Assembly: GCA_031274985.1 (NCBI GenBank)
Contig: JAISPK010000129.1
Location: forward strand, 1 to 20,603
Length of the DNA stretch: 20,603 bases
Source of the DNA: Coriobacteriales bacterium
Lineage (GTDB): Bacteria; Actinomycetota; Coriobacteriia; Coriobacteriales; UBA8131
Direction: 5' to 3'
The notes beneath the pieces were generated by a model, which worked only from the letters and a program-made list of their open reading frames with translations, searched no databases and had not been told where the DNA came from. A program made the position numbers and the translations under genes. This document shows, piece after piece, positions 1 to 7,320 of this stretch; positions within the stretch are counted from its first letter, which is position 1; the number at the start of each line of letters is the position of its first letter.

Positions 1-1
1 C

Positions 2-919
2 AGGGGAGTGCGCTGCTTTCCCGAGCAGGTGATTATTCAAGCGGGAACCCAGGTGTCGATACAAAACCTCGTGCAACTGTTTGATCCTGCTGTTGATGCG
101 GTTGCTATGGAGGAGCCGGGCTATGACAAGATTCGCGTTGTGTTTGAGCAGGCACGATTTAAGGTCATTGCCTGCCCGACCTACGAAGGGGTTCCCCTGT
201 TTATGCGGTCACTCGCGGCGTCCGCCGCTAAACTTTGCTTTGTGACCCCGTCCAACCAGTTTCCCACGGGGGCCATTTTGCCCATGCAGGCCCGACTGCG
301 GCTGCTGGAGTGGGCGCACGCCACGGATGCGTATGTATTAGAAGATGACTACTGCCGGGAGTTTAGGTATAACGCACACCCGGTGCCATCGCTCAAGTCC
401 CTCGATACCAACCATCGGGTCATTTACATGGGGACATTTTCCAAGACACTCTCGCCGGCGCTGAGGGTAAGCTATCTGATACTGCCGCCCGAGTTGCTCA
501 AGTGCTGGAACAATCACTTCAGTATGATAAATTCTGCCGTGCCGTGGCTTTCACAGGTGGTGTTGCGGCGCTTTATCGAACAGGGGCATTACGAAAAGCT
601 CATCAGGCGCGCACTCACGCGCAACAAACAAAAATACGAAACGCTCATTGCTGCGCTCAATAAGCACCTGGGCAACCGGGTAGAGCTCACCGACAATGGC
701 GCCGGCCTGCATATTCTGGTCAAGGTCAGGGACGGAAGAAGCCAGCAGGAGCTGGTACACCTTGCCGAGGAAGCCGGCGTAGGTGTCTATGAAACCAGCC
801 CGTATTGGATGAGCGCAAGCCCGGCGCAGGAGAATCATATACTTATTGGCTTTTCGTCTATCAGAAAAGAAGATATTGAGCCGGGGATCCAGGCATTGGC
901 AAAGGCCTGGTTTGGCTGA
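2..919 (+). CDS. MocR-family (GntR/aminotransferase) transcriptional regulator, C-terminal part, truncated by window edge
   Basis: This is the fold-type I PLP-dependent aminotransferase domain of a MocR/PdxR-type regulator. The frame is open to the left edge, and the first visible residues (R-G-V-R-C-F-P-E-Q-V-I-I) match the start of the large domain just after the linker. The GTG at 8 is therefore an internal valine, and the N-terminal winged-helix GntR domain lies outside the window. Visible hallmarks, numbered from that codon, are EEPGYD near 35-40, EDDYCREFRY at 112-121 (usually EDDYDSEFRY), and GTFSKTLSPALR at 142-153 with the Schiff-base lysine at K146. In this family the domain senses PLP or an amino compound and the winged helix binds DNA. 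Its target cannot be told from this window. The next gene is an alcohol dehydrogenase 222 bases downstream with its own upstream region, so co-regulation is only a guess. A free-standing aminotransferase is less likely given the motif spacing. Confidence 0.85.
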   Translation, partial: RGVRCFPEQVIIQAGTQVSIQNLVQLFDPAVDAVAMEEPGYDKIRVVFEQARFKVIACPTYEGVPLFMRSLAASAAKLCFVTPSNQFPTGAILPMQARLRLLEWAHATDAYVLEDDYCREFRYNAHPVPSLKSLDTNHRVIYMGTFSKTLSPALRVSYLILPPELLKCWNNHFSMINSAVPWLSQVVLRRFIEQGHYEKLIRRALTRNKQKYETLIAALNKHLGNRVELTDNGAGLHILVKVRDGRSQQELVHLAEEAGVGVYETSPYWMSASPAQENHILIGFSSIRKEDIEPGIQALAKAWFG

Positions 920-987
920 GCGCCCTACCGTTCACCGGCACTGAGCGGCAACCGGCCCGTCTGAAAATGCCCTGCGCCCGTTTACCT

Positions 988-1050
988 AACCGCTGAGACG
1001 GTTCATTGACCTAAACCAATAAACACCTCAAATAGTTCTGCTACTATTCT
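988..1050 (+). promoter_or_regulatory. Possible promoter/operator region of the alcohol dehydrogenase gene
   Basis: The 222-base gap 920-1141 holds no gene. It contains a short hairpin, AACCG-CTGAGA-CGGTT (988-1003), a -35-like TTGACC (1006-1011), and a perfect 6-bp inverted repeat AATAGT-tctgct-ACTATT (1031-1048). Candidate -10 boxes are AATAGT (1031-1036, 19-bp spacer) or TATTCT (1045-1050, poor -35). No U-tract follows the hairpin, so it is not a convincing terminator for the upstream regulator. The promoter assignment is tentative. Confidence 0.3.
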
Positions 1051-1141
1051 CTGCACCTAGAACGCGGCAGACAGCCTGAGGAGCAATGGGACGGGCTCAT
1101 TAGTCTCCTCGTTGACGACAAAAAGGATTGGAGTGTTCACT

Positions 1142-2197
1142 ATGAAAGCATTTGTAATGAAGAGAATCGGCGAGGTTGGATGGATTGATAAGCCTGTTCC
1201 TGAGTGCGGCCCCATCGATGCCCTGGTTAAGCCAATCGCCCTTGCCCCCTGTACGTCCGATGTGCACACGATTTGGGAAGGCGCAGTAGGCGAGAGGACA
1301 GACCTCACCTTAGGACACGAAGGCGTGGGAGAGGTAGTTGAGGTAGGTTCTCTGGTAAAGGACTTTAAGCCGGGCGACAAGGTCATCATCCCTGCTATCA
1401 CCCCTGACTGGAATTCCGTAGAGGCGCAAGCCGGTTATGGACAGCACTCCGGCGAAATGCTCGGCGGCTGGAAGTTCTCCAACATCAAAGACGGTGTGTT
1501 TGCAGAGGTAATCCATGTAAACGATGCTGACGGCAACCTGGCCTTCCTTCCCGAGGGAATGGATCTGGGCGCAGCTTGTATGCTCTCCGACATGGTCCCC
1601 ACCGGTTTTCTGGCAGCGGATCTTGCCAAGATTGAGCACGGTGACTCTGTGTGCGTTATCGGTATCGGCCCGGTAGGCCTCATGGGCGTTGCTGGTGCTG
1701 CGCTTAAAGGCGCCGGCAGACTCTTTGCCGTAGGCACCCGCCCCAATTGTGTACAGGTAGCCCAGGACTTTGGCGCAACCGATATTATCAGCTACAAAAA
1801 CGGCCCCATTGACCAGCAGATCCTTGAGGCAACCAAGGGCAAAGGTGTTGACAAGGTCCTCATCGCCGGCGGAACGGTGGATACATTCGCCGAGGCGGTA
1901 ACCATGCTCAAGCCCGGCGGCATCGTCGCCAACGTCAACTATCTCGGCTCCGGTGAGTTCATCAAGATCCCCCGTGTTGAGTGGGGCGTTGGTATGAGCC
2001 ACAAGACCATCACCTGCGGTCTCATGATGGGCGGACGCTACAGAGTAGAAAAACTCGCTTCGCTCATAACGTACGGTAAACTCGATGCCGGCAAGCTCGT
2101 TACGCATCGCCTTAACGGCTTTGACAAGCTCGAGGATGCCCTCATGCTCATGAAGAACAAGCCAGCCGACCTTATCAAGCCGGTTGTCATCCTCTAA
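1142..2197 (+). CDS. NADP-dependent zinc secondary alcohol dehydrogenase (Thermoanaerobacter/Clostridium beijerinckii type)
   Basis: This cytosolic medium-chain dehydrogenase interconverts secondary alcohols and ketones (such as isopropanol and acetone) with NADP(H). The 351 residues align nearly end to end with the 352-residue T. brockii enzyme as I remember it. Cys37, His59, Glu60 and Asp150 (in LSDMVPTGF) occupy the zinc-site positions. The Rossmann loop GIGPVGLMG is present, and the NADP-phosphate residues G198-T199-R200 and Y218 are kept, with Thr for the usual Ser at 199. The frame extends up to a TTG at 1112, but the ATG at 1142 gives the family's MKAFVMKRIGEVGW start and has GGAG (1130-1133) eight bases upstream. 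It appears to be a single-gene transcript, with an upstream non-coding region and a strong terminator at 2224. Physiologically it probably uses a ketone or aldehyde as electron sink in fermentation; the true substrate is not visible. Confidence 0.93.
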   Translation: MKAFVMKRIGEVGWIDKPVPECGPIDALVKPIALAPCTSDVHTIWEGAVGERTDLTLGHEGVGEVVEVGSLVKDFKPGDKVIIPAITPDWNSVEAQAGYGQHSGEMLGGWKFSNIKDGVFAEVIHVNDADGNLAFLPEGMDLGAACMLSDMVPTGFLAADLAKIEHGDSVCVIGIGPVGLMGVAGAALKGAGRLFAVGTRPNCVQVAQDFGATDIISYKNGPIDQQILEATKGKGVDKVLIAGGTVDTFAEAVTMLKPGGIVANVNYLGSGEFIKIPRVEWGVGMSHKTITCGLMMGGRYRVEKLASLITYGKLDAGKLVTHRLNGFDKLEDALMLMKNKPADLIKPVVIL

Positions 2198-2223
2198 TTG
2201 TTCTGAGTTAAAACGTGCTACTG

Positions 2224-2262
2224 GCGCGCAAGGGACTGAGATCCCTTGCGCGCTTGCTTTTT
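2224..2262 (+). terminator. Intrinsic terminator of the alcohol dehydrogenase gene
   Basis: A perfect 12-bp stem, GCGCGCAAGGGA (2224-2235) with TCCCTTGCGCGC (2242-2253), closes a 6-base loop CTGAGA. It is followed by TTGCTTTTTA. It lies 27 bases after the stop codon and is the clearest terminator in the window. Confidence 0.92.
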
Positions 2263-2323
2263 ATTGGCTGCTGTTTGAGGGACCTGTACAACCGGGTTGT
2301 TTGCAACACGATAAGATTCTCTG

Positions 2324-2354
2324 TTGACCTCGCCTGGTGGAGATAGGATAGAAT
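2324..2354 (+). promoter_or_regulatory. Candidate promoter of the CmpB-like membrane protein gene
   Basis: TTGACC (2324-2329) and TAGAAT (2349-2354) are separated by 19 bases, about 31 bases upstream of the ATG at 2386. The hexamers are good but the spacer is longer than the usual 17. Confidence 0.4.
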
Positions 2355-2385
2355 ACTTTTTATTAAGAAACCTCAGGGATGGTGT

Positions 2386-3594
2386 ATGGGCAAACTAGCA
2401 GGTGGTGACACGTTTCATCTGGCTGACGAAGAAGTGTGTCTTTCAGGCGAACAGTGGGAGACAAAGAAAACTCCCCTCATACTCAAGCTGCTCGCAATAC
2501 TCTTGATTATTGCCGCAGTGTTTGCGGTGCCTCCGCTGGTGCTCATCCTTGTCACTATGATTGCGGAGCCCTTTGGGCTTGACACCCTGGGAGTAACCTC
2601 CTTTGTTATCTCCCTGGTTCTCAGTGTGTCGCTGTTGGCCAATTCGGTGCTTGGCGCTTTACTCGGCATCAATCTTCTCAGGCGCAGGATGCGTTTTGCC
2701 CGGCACACCGCAGAGATACTCATTGCTATCTCGGTTGTTGCTATGATCTGCGAGATAATGCTCAACGGGCTCAGCCTGTATCTACTCACCTATCTGATAC
2801 GCCTGGTGATACTCATTGCTGTAGGCACGTATATCGACCCCACGCTTTCTGAAGAGCGCAAAGTGCAGCGTGCTCTCAGAAAAATGGAAACGCGCGATGA
2901 GGCCGCCAAGGGTGTCCTGGGACGCGACGAGAGCGGCAGAGGCTACCTCAAGCTCGACTTTTGTAATATCTTCTGGATCTTTGTAATCGGTTGCGTCGTC
3001 GGGGTCATTATCGAGACGCTCTTCCATCTGGCAACGACGCACGAGTACATGAACCGGGCCGGGATGCTCTATGGCCCCTTTTCTCCCATCTATGGGTTTG
3101 GCGCAGTTTTAATGACGGTTGCGCTCAATCGCTTCTATAAAAAGTCCATTATTCTCATCTTTTTGTTTACGGCACTTATCGGCGGAGCCTTTGAGTATTC
3201 CGTCAGCTGGTTTTTTGAGTTTGCCTTTGGCATCGTTGCCTGGGATTACTCGGGCACCTTTCTTTCCATCGACGGGCGCACCGACGGCCTGTTCATGTGT
3301 TTCTGGGGCTTGCTGGGCTGCGTGTGGATCAAGTTCTTGCTGCCCTCTGTGCTCAAACTCGTCAATCTCATTCCCTGGAATCTGCGCTACAGTGCAACGA
3401 CGGTCTTTGCCGCGCTGATGCTGTTAAACGGAGGATTGACTTTGGCAGCCTTTGATAGTTGGTATCAGCGCCAGGCAGACAGCGAGCCGACCAATGCACT
3501 TGAGGAATTCTGCGACGAATTCTACGATGACACGTTTATGGAAGACCGCTTTCAGACCATGTCGATAGACCCCTCAAAGTCAACACGTACTTAG
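2386..3594 (+). CDS. Polytopic membrane protein, CmpB-like 'putative ABC transporter permease' family (COG4905 / PF06541 type)
   Basis: This 402-residue integral membrane protein has about nine hydrophobic segments, near 31-58, 68-97, 108-128, 130-150, 194-213, 229-247, 253-272, 300-320 and 334-355. The second half (about 190-325) carries the family signature: IIETLFH, then GMLYGPFSPIYGFGAVL (226-242), a glycine- and aromatic-rich FEYSVSWFFE (269-278), and a W-D-Y/DGR segment (286-299). The name 'ABC transporter permease' is historical; no ATPase gene is adjacent and transport is unproven. The first roughly 190 residues are an extra four-segment membrane module plus a basic cytoplasmic linker (155-190). 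The C-terminus ends in an acidic tail (365-385, rich in E and D). The ATG at 2386 is preceded by AGGGA (2375-2379) at good spacing. The gene seems to be transcribed alone; its function is unknown. Confidence 0.8.
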   Translation: MGKLAGGDTFHLADEEVCLSGEQWETKKTPLILKLLAILLIIAAVFAVPPLVLILVTMIAEPFGLDTLGVTSFVISLVLSVSLLANSVLGALLGINLLRRRMRFARHTAEILIAISVVAMICEIMLNGLSLYLLTYLIRLVILIAVGTYIDPTLSEERKVQRALRKMETRDEAAKGVLGRDESGRGYLKLDFCNIFWIFVIGCVVGVIIETLFHLATTHEYMNRAGMLYGPFSPIYGFGAVLMTVALNRFYKKSIILIFLFTALIGGAFEYSVSWFFEFAFGIVAWDYSGTFLSIDGRTDGLFMCFWGLLGCVWIKFLLPSVLKLVNLIPWNLRYSATTVFAALMLLNGGLTLAAFDSWYQRQADSEPTNALEEFCDEFYDDTFMEDRFQTMSIDPSKSTRT

Positions 3595-3649
3595 CAGGCA
3601 CAACTCATTGCGTTACTGCGACGCGCTCCACGTTTCGAGAACAGGCCAA

Positions 3650-3680
3650 TTGATACGGCTCAGTACATAAGCAATACAAT
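3650..3680 (+). promoter_or_regulatory. Candidate promoter of the hydantoinase-family gene
   Basis: TTGATA (3650-3655) and TACAAT (3675-3680) are separated by 19 bases, with the GTG start 47 bases beyond the -10 box. Both hexamers are close to consensus, though the spacer is long. Confidence 0.4.
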
Positions 3681-3727
3681 AACCTCAGGCATGGCAAGGG
3701 ATACGGCTTTGTGGTAGGTGATGTAAC

Positions 3728-5719
3728 GTGAGAATAGGAATTGGAATCGACACGGGCGGCACGTATACCGATGCTGTTGCCTTTGATTTTGACACCCAAA
3801 GGATACGGGAAACCGCAAAGGCTCTCACCACCAAAGAAGACCTCTCAAAGGGAATTCTGGAAGCGCTCGACGGACTCTCCGAGACCTTGCTCAAAGAAGC
3901 AGAGATACTCTCCCTCTCAACAACACTTGCGACCAATGCCTGCGTTGAGAACAAGGGTGGCGACGGGCGGCTGATTATTTTTGGGGGAGACGCAAGGAGC
4001 ATCGACCGGTTGGGTGGAGCCTACGGTTTGCCGCCGGCAAAGGATATCTATCTGCAAGAGAGCTATACCAACTTCTCCGGAGAGTCTGAACGGGAGGTAG
4101 ACTGGGGGCTCTTCGAACAGGAGATTGCCAACGGATACGAACAGTACGATTGCATTGGAATCGTCGAGATCAATGCTACGAGAACCGGCGGAGCTGTCGA
4201 AAAGCAGGCAAAGGCCCTTCTTCAGCAAGCCTTGGACATTCCGGTCATCTGCGGGCATGAACTCTTCTCAAAACTGAATTATCTCCAGCGAGGATCAAGC
4301 GCCCTGCTCAACGCACGACTCTATCCGGTGATCAAGGAGTTTTTGGAGGCGATCAAAACCGCGGTTGCCCGGCGTGCCCTTAAGGCCAAACTGATTATCA
4401 TGCGCAGCGACGGCAGTGTCATGTCAGAGGAGTTCGCGTCCCTGCATCCTATAGAGACGCTGCTTTGCGGGCCGGCGGCCAGTGCTCTGGGCGGATTGCA
4501 TCTCTGCAACGAAACCAACAGCATCGTGATAGACATGGGCGGCACCACCACCGACATCTCGCTCATCAAGGAGGGGGCGCCCGTAGTGCTTGAGGGAGGG
4601 GTAAATATCGGAAGGTGGAAGACCTTCGTTGATGGCCTCTACAGTAAAACCGTGGGACTGGGCGGAGACAGCGCTTTGCACTACGAGAGAAAACGTCTGC
4701 GCCTCGAAGAATACCGGGTGGTTCCTCTCTGCGTGGTAGCCGACACCTTTCCGGGGGTGATCAACAACCTCAAAAGACTTAACAAGAGCGAGCGTCGGCA
4801 CAGCCGGTTTATTCACGAGCATCTCTTGCTTACAAAAAACATCAGTGATAACCCCCGCTACACAGACGAAGAAAAACGCCTGGGTGAGTTGCTGGGCAAG
4901 GGGCCGATGATGCTGCTGGACGCTGCCCGTGCCCAGGGCAGGGACCTCAGGGTTTTTGACGTTTCGAGGCTGGTGAAAGACGGTGTTGTTGAGATCTGCG
5001 GGCTCACGCCCACCGATATCATGCACCTGCGCAACGACTTTGTCCGCTATGCAACGGAGGCATCGCGCCTTGGCGCCGAGTTTGTGGCCCGCAATCTTGA
5101 GGTTTCTGTTGAGCACTTGTGTGAAGCAGTCTACCGTGAGGTCAAGCGAAAGCTCTACGTAAACATCGTGCAGGTGCTGCTGGAGAACCAGGATCAACAC
5201 TATAGAATCCACGGAATCAACAGCGAGCTCGAGAGGCTCATCAACTACAGTTTTGAGTTGGGCATGCAGAGTGAGGGCGAGAGCATGATCAGCCCGTTGT
5301 TCACCACTCAGTATTCGCTGGTTGGGACGGGCGCTCCCATCCGCTTTTTCCTCAGCGATGTAGCAAGGATGCTGCATACCACCGCGCTGATTCCCGAGAA
5401 CTATGAGGTTGCCAACGCCGTAGGGGCAATCACCGGAAACATCTCCGCGGTCTGCTCCGTTGAGGTGGTACCCACCGAGAGCGCGCAGCTGGTTGTCTAT
5501 GGCATCAGCGAGAACAGGACCTTTCTCTACAAAGAGACCGCCGAGGCATTTGCTGCCCAGCAGGCAGCGCTCGGAGCCAGACAAGAGGCGCTGAGACGCG
5601 GCGCAAGAGGGGAGCTCGCGGTGTTCCTTTCGGTAGAGCAGCACAAGGGGGAGTCCCAGTGGAGCACTATTTACCTGGGAAGCACGGTGAGCGCCCGTGC
5701 CGTTGGCGGCTTATTCTGA
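3728..5719 (+). CDS. Hydantoinase/oxoprolinase (HyuA-like) family protein, stand-alone
   Basis: This 663-residue cytosolic protein has the ASKHA (actin-like ATPase) fold of the hydantoinase A/5-oxoprolinase family. Phosphate-loop motif 1 is GIDTGGTYTDAVAFD (6-20). LLCGPAASALGG (245-256) and the second nucleotide motif IVIDMGGTTTDISLI (266-280) follow. Relatives hydrolyse ATP to open cyclic amides (hydantoin, 5-oxoproline) or to carboxylate ketones (acetone and acetophenone carboxylases). The partner HyuB-type subunit expected of a classical N-methylhydantoinase is absent nearby, and the protein is shorter than eukaryotic 5-oxoprolinase, so the substrate cannot be assigned. The start is GTG at 3728, which places IGIGIDTGGT at the N-terminus as usual, with AGGTGA (3716-3721) as ribosome site. 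The stop codon lies inside the last codons of the convergent gene; the two tails share 5711-5719. Confidence 0.88.
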   Translation: MRIGIGIDTGGTYTDAVAFDFDTQRIRETAKALTTKEDLSKGILEALDGLSETLLKEAEILSLSTTLATNACVENKGGDGRLIIFGGDARSIDRLGGAYGLPPAKDIYLQESYTNFSGESEREVDWGLFEQEIANGYEQYDCIGIVEINATRTGGAVEKQAKALLQQALDIPVICGHELFSKLNYLQRGSSALLNARLYPVIKEFLEAIKTAVARRALKAKLIIMRSDGSVMSEEFASLHPIETLLCGPAASALGGLHLCNETNSIVIDMGGTTTDISLIKEGAPVVLEGGVNIGRWKTFVDGLYSKTVGLGGDSALHYERKRLRLEEYRVVPLCVVADTFPGVINNLKRLNKSERRHSRFIHEHLLLTKNISDNPRYTDEEKRLGELLGKGPMMLLDAARAQGRDLRVFDVSRLVKDGVVEICGLTPTDIMHLRNDFVRYATEASRLGAEFVARNLEVSVEHLCEAVYREVKRKLYVNIVQVLLENQDQHYRIHGINSELERLINYSFELGMQSEGESMISPLFTTQYSLVGTGAPIRFFLSDVARMLHTTALIPENYEVANAVGAITGNISAVCSVEVVPTESAQLVVYGISENRTFLYKETAEAFAAQQAALGARQEALRRGARGELAVFLSVEQHKGESQWSTIYLGSTVSARAVGGLF

Positions 5720-6670
5720 ATTCCGCATTCCGGCGATGCCGGGGGCAGGAGGCTCCGGCGGTGTTTTGAACAGCAACTCCACGAGCAATCGGTTGTTCAG
5801 ATCAAAGGCCGCCTCAGGCTGCTCAACACTTTTCTCATATTTTGCGTAGCCCTGTTTGAGCACTTCCACAACTTCATCTACTGCCAGACTCATGGACTGG
5901 CACTCCCAAACAAAATGAGCGACTTTTTGAGACCAATACAGGGCATTTTCTAAATAGCGCGTTGCTGTGGGGCCGCTGACTACCAACTGGTGGCTCACCA
6001 GGATATGCTCAGGGTGCAGCGCCTGCGCTTTTTTGATTGAGGCAAGAGCGTCATGATGACCGGTGAGAATAGCAGGAGCCACGGTGTTGTCGTCCAGTAT
6101 GATGCCAAACGTCTCGGTTCCAAAGAGCAGGCGGTCTTGCGCGAGCCACAACATGAGTGAGCAGCGGGTATGGCCGGGAGCAGCAAGAACCTCCAGTTGC
6201 ACACTGCCCAGATCGATGCGGTCGCCTTCAGCGACAATCTGATCGACGGACAAGGTGTTGAGGAGAGAGTAGTCAAACGAATCCCGCTCAGCAGCGGAGA
6301 TCCTGCCGGCCTCACAAGCTTCTCTGGTTGCCTCTAAATTGAGGGACAGCATGGTTTCGCGAGCGCCGGGGCGCTCAAGAACGCGTGCGGCGTGCGCGCT
6401 TCCCAAAACGATGACGTCGGGCCAGCGTTCTTTGATCCAGGCGCTTGCTGAGGCATGATCGTAGTGTGAGTGAGACAAAAAGAGAAAGTCCAGCGGCTTT
6501 TGTTCTAAAAGATCTTCCAACTGTGCCACCAGAGCAGGAGCGCTATAGGCAAAACCGCAGTCGTAGAGCAGCGAGCGCTCGGCTGTGCGCGCCAGGAAAC
6601 CCTCTCCGCCGGGACTACCCACCTGCATCACCTCGAGAAGATCCGACCTAAATACCTGCATAATACTCAT
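5711..6670 (-). CDS. Metallo-beta-lactamase-fold metal-dependent hydrolase
   Basis: This 319-residue soluble hydrolase has the MBL metal motif S-H-S-H-Y-D-H at 66-72 (ligands H67, H69, D71, H72). A later GHTRCSLMLW supplies H167 and ILVSHQ supplies H227. The position usually held by the bridging Asp of the 'GDxLF' motif reads FGTETFG (183-189), so E186 or a neighbour may substitute. The overall layout resembles broad-specificity MBL hydrolases such as glyoxalase II or quorum-quenching-like enzymes; the substrate is unknown. Its ATG overlaps the TGA of the upstream bactofilin-like gene by ATGA (6667-6670), which indicates translational coupling. It is the third gene of the YhbD-like operon. 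No terminator follows; its TAA lies inside the end of the convergent hydantoinase-family gene. Confidence 0.87.
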   Translation of the reverse strand: MSIMQVFRSDLLEVMQVGSPGGEGFLARTAERSLLYDCGFAYSAPALVAQLEDLLEQKPLDFLFLSHSHYDHASASAWIKERWPDVIVLGSAHAARVLERPGARETMLSLNLEATREACEAGRISAAERDSFDYSLLNTLSVDQIVAEGDRIDLGSVQLEVLAAPGHTRCSLMLWLAQDRLLFGTETFGIILDDNTVAPAILTGHHDALASIKKAQALHPEHILVSHQLVVSGPTATRYLENALYWSQKVAHFVWECQSMSLAVDEVVEVLKQGYAKYEKSVEQPEAAFDLNNRLLVELLFKTPPEPPAPGIAGMRNSE

Positions 6671-7317
6671 TTCTTATTGTCAACTATGGTGGTTACCAAG
6701 GCATCCTGATCGATGTGCAGGGTGCCGGAAGCGTCTATTGTATCAATAATGCAGCCGGGTCCAATGGTAATGTCATGTCCGCTCACCTTGTTGGCGTGCA
6801 CGCCACGCAGGCTGACGGTGGTTGCTTCAATCAGGTCGACTTTTGAGAAGTCATGGCTCCCCACGGCTAGTTTGAGTTTAACCCACATCCTAAAAAAGAA
6901 GGAACGCGTAAAGGACTGAATGGAGATGCGATCGCCAACAATCTCAGCGGCGTTGATAAAGCCCTGCGCGTCAATCGTGTCTGCCGATACCTGACCGTCG
7001 GTGGTGAGGATCCCGTCGCAGATGATGCGATCTGCCTCGATCTTAGAGCCATGGACAGTTACCACGCCGTCTATATCCAGCAGGGCGCAGCGCAGGTTTC
7101 CGTCAATGGTGGCTACGCCATCGGTTGAGAGGGTCTCACAACTCACGTCGCTTCTTGCGGTAAAGACCCCGGTGATATCGAGCAGCGCTGCTTCAAGGGG
7201 CCCCTCCGCGGTGGTGACGCCATTGACATTAAGATCGCCGTACACACCTCCGGGAAAGTTCACCACGCCGTCAATCCGTCCGTTTTCCATACTGCCAACA
7301 CCTTTGAATGTGGTCAT
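6667..7317 (-). CDS. Bactofilin-like polymer-forming protein (YhbE/YhbF type)
   Basis: This 216-residue protein is built of short repeated beta-strand steps: repeating D-G-V/D-G-I turns with alternating small and hydrophobic residues. The pattern runs from about 15 to 135 and resumes from 160 to 210, typical of the right-handed beta-helix of polymer-forming cytoskeletal (bactofilin/DUF583) proteins. The helix is interrupted at 137-155 by an amphipathic, aromatic- and lysine-rich stretch (SFFFRMWVKLKLAVG), followed by KVSGHDITIGPGCIID (177-192). This is the YhbE/YhbF-like arrangement rather than a minimal bactofilin. Bacillus YhbE/YhbF have been linked to flagellar function, but no motility gene is visible here. 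The start codon lies 3 bases after the upstream YhbD-like stop, with AAAGG in the end of that gene as ribosome site, and the stop overlaps the MBL gene start. It is predicted to be cytosolic, possibly membrane-associated, and scaffold-forming. Confidence 0.82.
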   Translation of the reverse strand: MTTFKGVGSMENGRIDGVVNFPGGVYGDLNVNGVTTAEGPLEAALLDITGVFTARSDVSCETLSTDGVATIDGNLRCALLDIDGVVTVHGSKIEADRIICDGILTTDGQVSADTIDAQGFINAAEIVGDRISIQSFTRSFFFRMWVKLKLAVGSHDFSKVDLIEATTVSLRGVHANKVSGHDITIGPGCIIDTIDASGTLHIDQDALVTTIVDNKK

Positions 7318-7320
7318 GGT

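Noticed and set aside
8..10. GTG as the real start of the MocR-type gene
   Set aside because: The preceding codons (Arg-Gly) continue the family motif, so the gene simply enters from the left edge.
1310..2107. Long open frame antisense to the alcohol dehydrogenase gene (265 codons)
   Set aside because: No recognisable domain or ribosome site; the sense gene is unmistakable.
2236..2241. CTGAGA as a thi-box/TPP riboswitch element (also at 993-998)
   Set aside because: Both occurrences are hairpin loops with no matching ACCTGA element or riboswitch helices, and neither is upstream of a thiamine gene.
4424..5644. Long open frame antisense to the hydantoinase-family gene (406 codons)
   Set aside because: It mirrors the codon bias of the sense gene, has no family-like motifs, and lies wholly inside a gene with clear ASKHA motifs.
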